A DNA stretch of 64,000 bases, from the NCBI RefSeq assembly GCF_000003815.2, contig NW_023365738.1:62001-126000 (forward strand). Direction: 5' to 3'. This DNA comes from Branchiostoma floridae (Eukaryota; Chordata; Leptocardii; Amphioxiformes; Branchiostomatidae). Position 1 is the stretch's first letter. Each line of letters opens with the position of its first letter. The position numbers and the translations under genes are program-made. The notes below the pieces were generated by a model. The model was given only the letters and a program-made list of their open reading frames with translations. It was not told the DNA's origin and made no database searches. Of the stretch, positions 62,301 to 64,000 are shown piece after piece.

Positions 62301-63018
62301 TGAATTCCCCAGGGATGGACAAGCACATTAAATTTGACCGATATGTTAGTAATTGACCTCGGCTGACTTGAACTGTAACATTTTCGTTACCGTCTGACCC
62401 GCCGTTACCATGGTAACGGCCGCCTAGACCGTTCCCTATGCTTAAGTATAGGACTTAGTGCGGTCTAAAGCCCGCTCGACTCCCCCCCCCCCCCTTTTTC
62501 CGCCCTAAAAAAGACAAACCCCCAACCCCAATCACTCAGAACGTTAGAATGTGGTCTGGCAAGCTCCCTTATAACAGAAAAAGTCAACCAGAATATTGAA
62601 TTTGTTGAGATAATGAGACCAATTAGCGGCCCCTCAGATAGTCCTTGTACAGTGCCGACACCTGTGCTAGGCGCCAAAGTGCAAAGTTGGCTATATCTCA
62701 GGAACCATTTGGATTTCTGCTCTAAAATTTGGTACGGTTTTGTATCTTGACTAGTTTTATTGTATGAACGTAAAGAAATCCAAGGTCAAGTTGGCTTATG
62801 GACGAAACATCAACTGGGGGGGGGGGCAGTCTATTGAGACTAAGCGACTCAGAATACAAGGGACTCCATCAAAAAATCGGACGTAAATCTGACTGATATA
62901 AGTATAGGAACTTTACCGTGCCCGGACGGCGTCTCTTCCCCCCGGCTGTAGCGGCTGCAGGGCTGTTAGGACGTTTGTTCGGGCGGCGGGACCGAGAATT
63001 TCCACCGGGAGACGCCAT
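50375..63018 (-). CDS. INO80C: INO80 complex subunit C (Ies6-type), five exons, 181 aa
   Basis: Exons 5' to 3': 62917-63018 (MASPGGNSRSRRPNKRPNS, basic start), 61257-61388 (alanine-rich linker, then KQFVFKDQNFV), 60723-60834 (HSGKGGVSAGKKTKTWKNLK, QILAMERTLPW), 60333-60400 (SSLDGPPSFKPAKKYSDLSG) and 50375-50506 (ASYTDPHTKIRYA, MLPSDIVTGYLALRR, stop TAA). All joints are GT-AG and in phase (0, 0, 1, 0). The FKD.NFV, TWKNLKQIL, PPSFKPAKKYSD and YTDP.+.+R sequences match vertebrate INO80C, of similar length. Family role: small YL1-C-domain subunit of the nuclear INO80 ATP-dependent chromatin remodeller, partnering the Arp5 module. The last intron is ~9.8 kb and holds an antisense LINE and a DNA transposon. 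An upstream AG at ~63063 hints at a 5' UTR intron. Confidence 0.93.
50789..50892 (+). repeat. Two 56-bp tandem units in the LINE 5' UTR, each with a hairpin
   Basis: TGTATAGCCAGTATAACTG / GGCGTAACACACCAGCTTC is repeated as TATATAGCTGGTATAACCG / GGCGTAACACACCAGCTTC, period 56 bp. Each can fold CTGGT with ACCAG around a CGCC-CTTC-GGCG stem. It may act as a promoter monomer or RNA structure. Confidence 0.75.
51528..53657 (+). CDS. LINE ORF1: PHD finger, coiled coil, SGNH esterase, repeat tail (709 aa)
   Basis: Residues ~24-80: PHD-type zinc finger (MCNEC, CDMCHNWFHYAC, CNHC). Residues ~205-235: leucine heptads (LKRRVNALEAENKNLRNRI), a coiled coil for self-association. Residues ~348-510: SGNH/GDSL-like esterase with block I IIGDSNTKG (~352), block III GTND (~401) and block V DGYHLN (~490), so Ser, Asn, Asp and His positions are all kept. 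Residues ~564-662: a degenerate repeat of D/RQN-P/S-DWR and HHHDRQNPDYRPRD. In the family, ORF1 is the RNA-binding/particle protein. The esterase's role in transposition is not settled. The start is the first ATG in frame after a long 5' UTR. Confidence 0.9.
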   Translation: MYTFEELKKSMASTCTIAEVECEDIMCNECNRPGPEDAGVIQCDMCHNWFHYACTGVHEFILHELIKNVESVFICNHCSLDSIAADSDTESPESRQNVDHEETIPKMTVRSHDHEETTPKMTVGSHTSAAIDGNNNDRLSMLQCSVDKLEAILTNRIVHENEKFDALSARISLIDTLSSRISHMEALLSKTKDTPAEKMAKTSDSETLKRRVNALEAENKNLRNRIMLLEQKITKSGDRTVSQADTSPKTAPSTRQHESSNNTAAAVLTIPTRNRFEVLSDDTTGTEQIASALKAIRGSSRSQSGTADDNKLQAERKTKDQSSHSTRNNDQPQTRPAPRRSGDNSLAEIVIIGDSNTKGIIPSVLYPGKQTDKHSAMTVPQAIELITTTVYSDPKCIVYHVGTNDVREERAANGVTENLRQLVATTHSKYPNATIVMSAIPPRNDKHLMEVIRDVNTFLDILNQETSYISLADNSYLGENGSIKATLYKQDGYHLNRDGLKVLAASWKAAIHPTVGMGPYNRGKKRTSAPTQLADRQTRSEASLTQTSEQTRQRTSQGWRLSNPNSDWKPNPDWRPHDLPNPGCRPSERQNPDWRTYKRPDSDWRAYDRQNSDWPTHHHDRQNPDYRPRDRQNSDWRTHHHNRPNADYRPRDGQNPDWHPPLNTPLHGIHGYGDPYLDWLAGEMNGPRTWFQPQRHEDHPAWRRSYRGF
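53872..57453 (+). CDS. LINE ORF2: AP-type endonuclease and reverse transcriptase (1193 aa)
   Basis: Residues ~30-305: endonuclease/exonuclease/phosphatase fold (NIGFWNVHG, ALIETW, GGDFNSRLG, VDYVIAS, FSDHCMVSL, catalytic D and H kept). Residues ~600-880: reverse transcriptase (YIVPIHKSGRKDDPNNYRGI, FVDLSKAFDSVWHHGLL, GVRQGCVLSPSLFNLYISDL, FYADDVVILSS with the YADD catalytic pair). C-terminus: CTLC and H.VLEC zinc-knuckle (zf-RVT type). The first ATG may not be the real start; a second, MPYSSLNIG, lies at residue ~26, closer to the endonuclease. It nicks target DNA and copies the LINE RNA in place. Confidence 0.92.
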   Translation: MLLSKVGLFIVKAGKKSVLWFCKTMPYSSLNIGFWNVHGLGKKLEEDSFRSRLEKLDLFALIETWSNESSEVDFQNFHHLSSFRQKHQKAKRNSGGIIFYFRKEIEKHIKRERGTSECNDLLWVRVSKDLLGTPKDVFLCSVYISPVYSAVHKRADDSIFDVLEQDIELFSSKGYVILGGDFNSRLGSLQDFNEDDPLDLDLEPEMLTNIDIPRNFSDRNPANGFGKSLTNLCTQSDLRILNGRILGDLSGKYTCYQPNGCSTVDYVIASSTLFHNISMFKVHPLTDFSDHCMVSLNIRSASRSFEHVKVAKSNSRLFPERFVWGPDSTQKFIDALNCPIITQKLKDFSSFSLNSATTKADLDQKVKEFQEILVTAGRMSLQVKHKKKSKQSKRNKRWFDKSCFEARNELRNLRYLLVRNPKNPFIRGSYFRKKKEFNKLIRKRKREHENYLLTQLQNLQDKNPTAFWNLLKKLKNEKSTDQEVIPTDTWVEHFKSIHSRSRLEKQVFDYNFEKEILNKLKVLQKDNTSQGPLDYCVTESEICTAIQALKTKKASGEDMIVNEMLKGGKILLLRPLAKLFNSVLETGTFPQYWSRSYIVPIHKSGRKDDPNNYRGIAISSCLGKLFSSILNKRLSTFMEENEILKPNQTGFRKKYRTADNIFILKTLISKYTQSGKRLFACFVDLSKAFDSVWHHGLLFKLLSKGISGKFFDIMNSLYNQSEACVKTKIGLSETFPIEIGVRQGCVLSPSLFNLYISDLVNDLNTGDLDAPILHSSQVSSLFYADDVVILSSSQRGLQNAINILGLYCSKWKLTVNLKKTKIIIFNRKGEILSNFKFYLLDKDLDVVSSYCYLGVVFTAGCNFSTAMKTLQKKALRAMFSIRTTLGENNPSVSLQCKLFDACIVPILLYGAEVWGNAGLNDNSPLEQAHLKFCKAIIGVRRNASNLATRAELGRFPLRIEACSRLYSYYSRLTREVPTNSLQYQALLVQQDLHRRKVPCWLSNVSKILEESGYGYLLLNQDYNIPSAQSQVKQRLKDIFLQTFYSELNSNGKKENQGNKLRTYRKFKDTYEREQYLNIHNFSHRRAMAKLRISDHPLQIEVGRYNRTPPSDRICTLCNAKDIENEVHFVLECELYSDIRNSFINSLNFDTRAKQLVKDELFVYIMKSSDNIVLQKLCEFIYTCFKKRKATCKL
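57644..59858. mobile_element. Non-autonomous DNA transposon with CACTACACGAAAA ends and TAA duplication
   Basis: Left end CACTACACGAAAA, right end TTTTCGTGTAGTG; imperfect extension through AATATC.GGTC to ~28 bp. TAA on both sides (57641-57643, 59859-59861). Both subterminal ~200-bp regions are packed with GCATATG, GGGACATAT and CCGGATAT motifs in both directions, like the subterminal repeats bound by CACTA-type transposases. The 3-bp duplication fits CACTA/EnSpm or PIF/Harbinger. The interior codes no transposase. Inserted exactly at the LINE 3' end. Confidence 0.85.
61611..61801. mobile_element. Small MITE in INO80C intron 1
   Basis: CGCAAATAAGCCCTTTCACA, continuing GAAGTCAG, is mirrored at the right end (CTGATTTCTGTGAAAGGGCT, then TATTTTAGCG). 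About 190 bp, no coding. Target duplication unclear. Confidence 0.75.
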
Positions 63019-63497
63019 GATGGTTCAGCTAACCCCTGACCTCTCATGGATCGGACCACTGTAAAACAAGGGGTAAAATAAATCGTACCATTTGCCATTT
63101 CTAAAAATAGCTGATGTTTAAATTTACAACAGAACTGTGTAAAATTACCTAAAACTTTTGTTTCCAAAGACTGAAATCTTAATTTGCTTGTCGAAATTGA
63201 CGTTTAGGATTTTTCACACCCCTCAGGGCAATGCAGAGCTCGTTGACCTTTGACCGATCATACTGGCATCCCGAAGCCCCGCCCCCTGTTCGATCATGTT
63301 CTATTTCGAACACCTCCGTCGAAAACAGCGCCTGTCGGACAGAACTGGCCGCCGCCGCTGTTTAGCTGATAATAACGACTGAATTCGGTTTAGCTCTTTG
63401 GACCCTGAAATCCTCTCAGACCGGGCCGAAAAAATGCCATGACTTCTTTGTTGAAGGCTGCATCCACTGGGCACAGTCGTTTGAGGAGGGGGCTGGT
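63019..63497 (-). promoter_or_regulatory. CpG-rich upstream region of INO80C
   Basis: Sequence just upstream of the INO80C ATG is CpG-rich (notably 63240-63420, with GCCGCCGCCGC). No TATA box is evident. A TTTTACAG at ~63063 (minus strand) could be the acceptor of a 5' UTR intron. Promoter placement is inferred from position. Confidence 0.4.
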
Positions 63498-63645
63498 AAA
63501 TATAGAATACAACACGGCGTATTCCGTATCACCTGAGGTATCAGCCCGACCGCGGGTCGGATCGCACGACGGCCGGAGGGTGATCCGACCCGCGGGAGGG
63601 CTGAGACCGAGGGTGATGCGGAATACACCGTGTTGTATTTTATTT
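63498..63645. mobile_element. Foldback element with ~70-bp arms
   Basis: AATACAACACGGCGTATTCC, then GTATCACC and CCGCGGGTCGGATC, is followed by its near inverse complement ending GGAATACACCGTGTTGTATT. It occupies 148 bp ~480 bp upstream of the INO80C start. No target duplication identified. Confidence 0.8.
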
Positions 63646-64000
63646 ATGTCATACCCACCTGAGAAAACCACTATTTTGATGCGAAATGCGCCAGAAGTTG
63701 AACAAATTGGTTGCCCTCGAAAAAAATGCGTTACAACAGTAATGTTCCAACGTCCGAATCAGGTATTCGAACTTTCGATGGCGCCGTACTCGGTCCACTC
63801 GAAACAGTTCGATTTATTCGAATGGAGCCCTTGTGATAACCCCGGGCCGTACGGAAAGTTATCATCCGGTCCGGAACACCCGTATCGAACGTTTTCGCGT
63901 CACAGGTATGACATAAAGTTGAAGTGAGGGCGTTATGATTTCAATCAAAGCAAAAGTGGGAGGCACCGCATATCATTACCTTTTTGGATGGCAGAAGTGC

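Overview
This is eukaryotic (animal) DNA from a draft shotgun assembly: genes are split by GT-AG introns, four runs of N interrupt the sequence (9963-10062, 10971-11741, 32377-32522, 42322-42421), and much of the space is transposon-derived. The mix of mosaic secreted proteins (EGF, complement-control-like, C-type lectin and peritrophin-type chitin-binding modules), PHD/esterase-bearing CR1-group LINEs and many small DNA transposons with clean target-site duplications suggests an invertebrate deuterostome, most likely amphioxus (Branchiostoma). That is an inference from gene style, not a database match.

Left third (1-23.2 kb, minus strand): gene L, a mosaic secreted protein that runs off the left edge. 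Its exons, 5' to 3', are a probable non-coding first exon (~23.1 kb), a signal-peptide exon (18365-18422), a C-type lectin domain split over two exons (9093-9289, 8206-8377), two EGF exons (5532-5651, 3424-3537), a six-cysteine CCP-like exon (2725-2943) and a long C-terminal module, here called Y (220-732). Two decayed EGF exons lie between the lectin and EGF exons. The 9-18 kb interval may hide exons in its N gaps.

Middle (23.5-49 kb, plus strand): three tandem relatives, P1 (25.4-32.8 kb), P2 (37.0-37.9 kb) and P3 (41.3-48.2 kb), head-to-head with gene L. P1 and P3 are complete paralogues coding for about 250-residue secreted proteins (signal peptide, EGF, EGF, CCP-like, short Y). P2 keeps the same upstream repeat array, 5' UTR splice pattern, signal exon and (with P1) 3' UTR exon, but its middle is a single chitin-binding (CBM14) exon: an exon-shuffled chimera. 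A degenerate tandem array of ~160-bp units lies upstream of each of the three. Comparing P1 with P3 gives natural filled and empty sites for an 8-bp-TSD hAT-like element, a TTAA piggyBac-like element and a 2.66-kb insertion carrying LINE sequence.

Right third (50.4-63.0 kb, minus strand): an intact five-exon orthologue of INO80C, the small YL1-C-type subunit of the INO80 chromatin remodeller (181 aa predicted). Its last intron (~9.8 kb) holds, antisense to the gene, a LINE with two long intact ORFs (ORF1: PHD finger, coiled coil, SGNH esterase, repeat tail; ORF2: endonuclease plus reverse transcriptase). A 2.2-kb CACTAC-ended element with TAA target duplications abuts its 3' end. The gene is readable only because its last exon is found on the far side of both elements. 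The final kilobase is CpG-rich upstream sequence with a foldback element.
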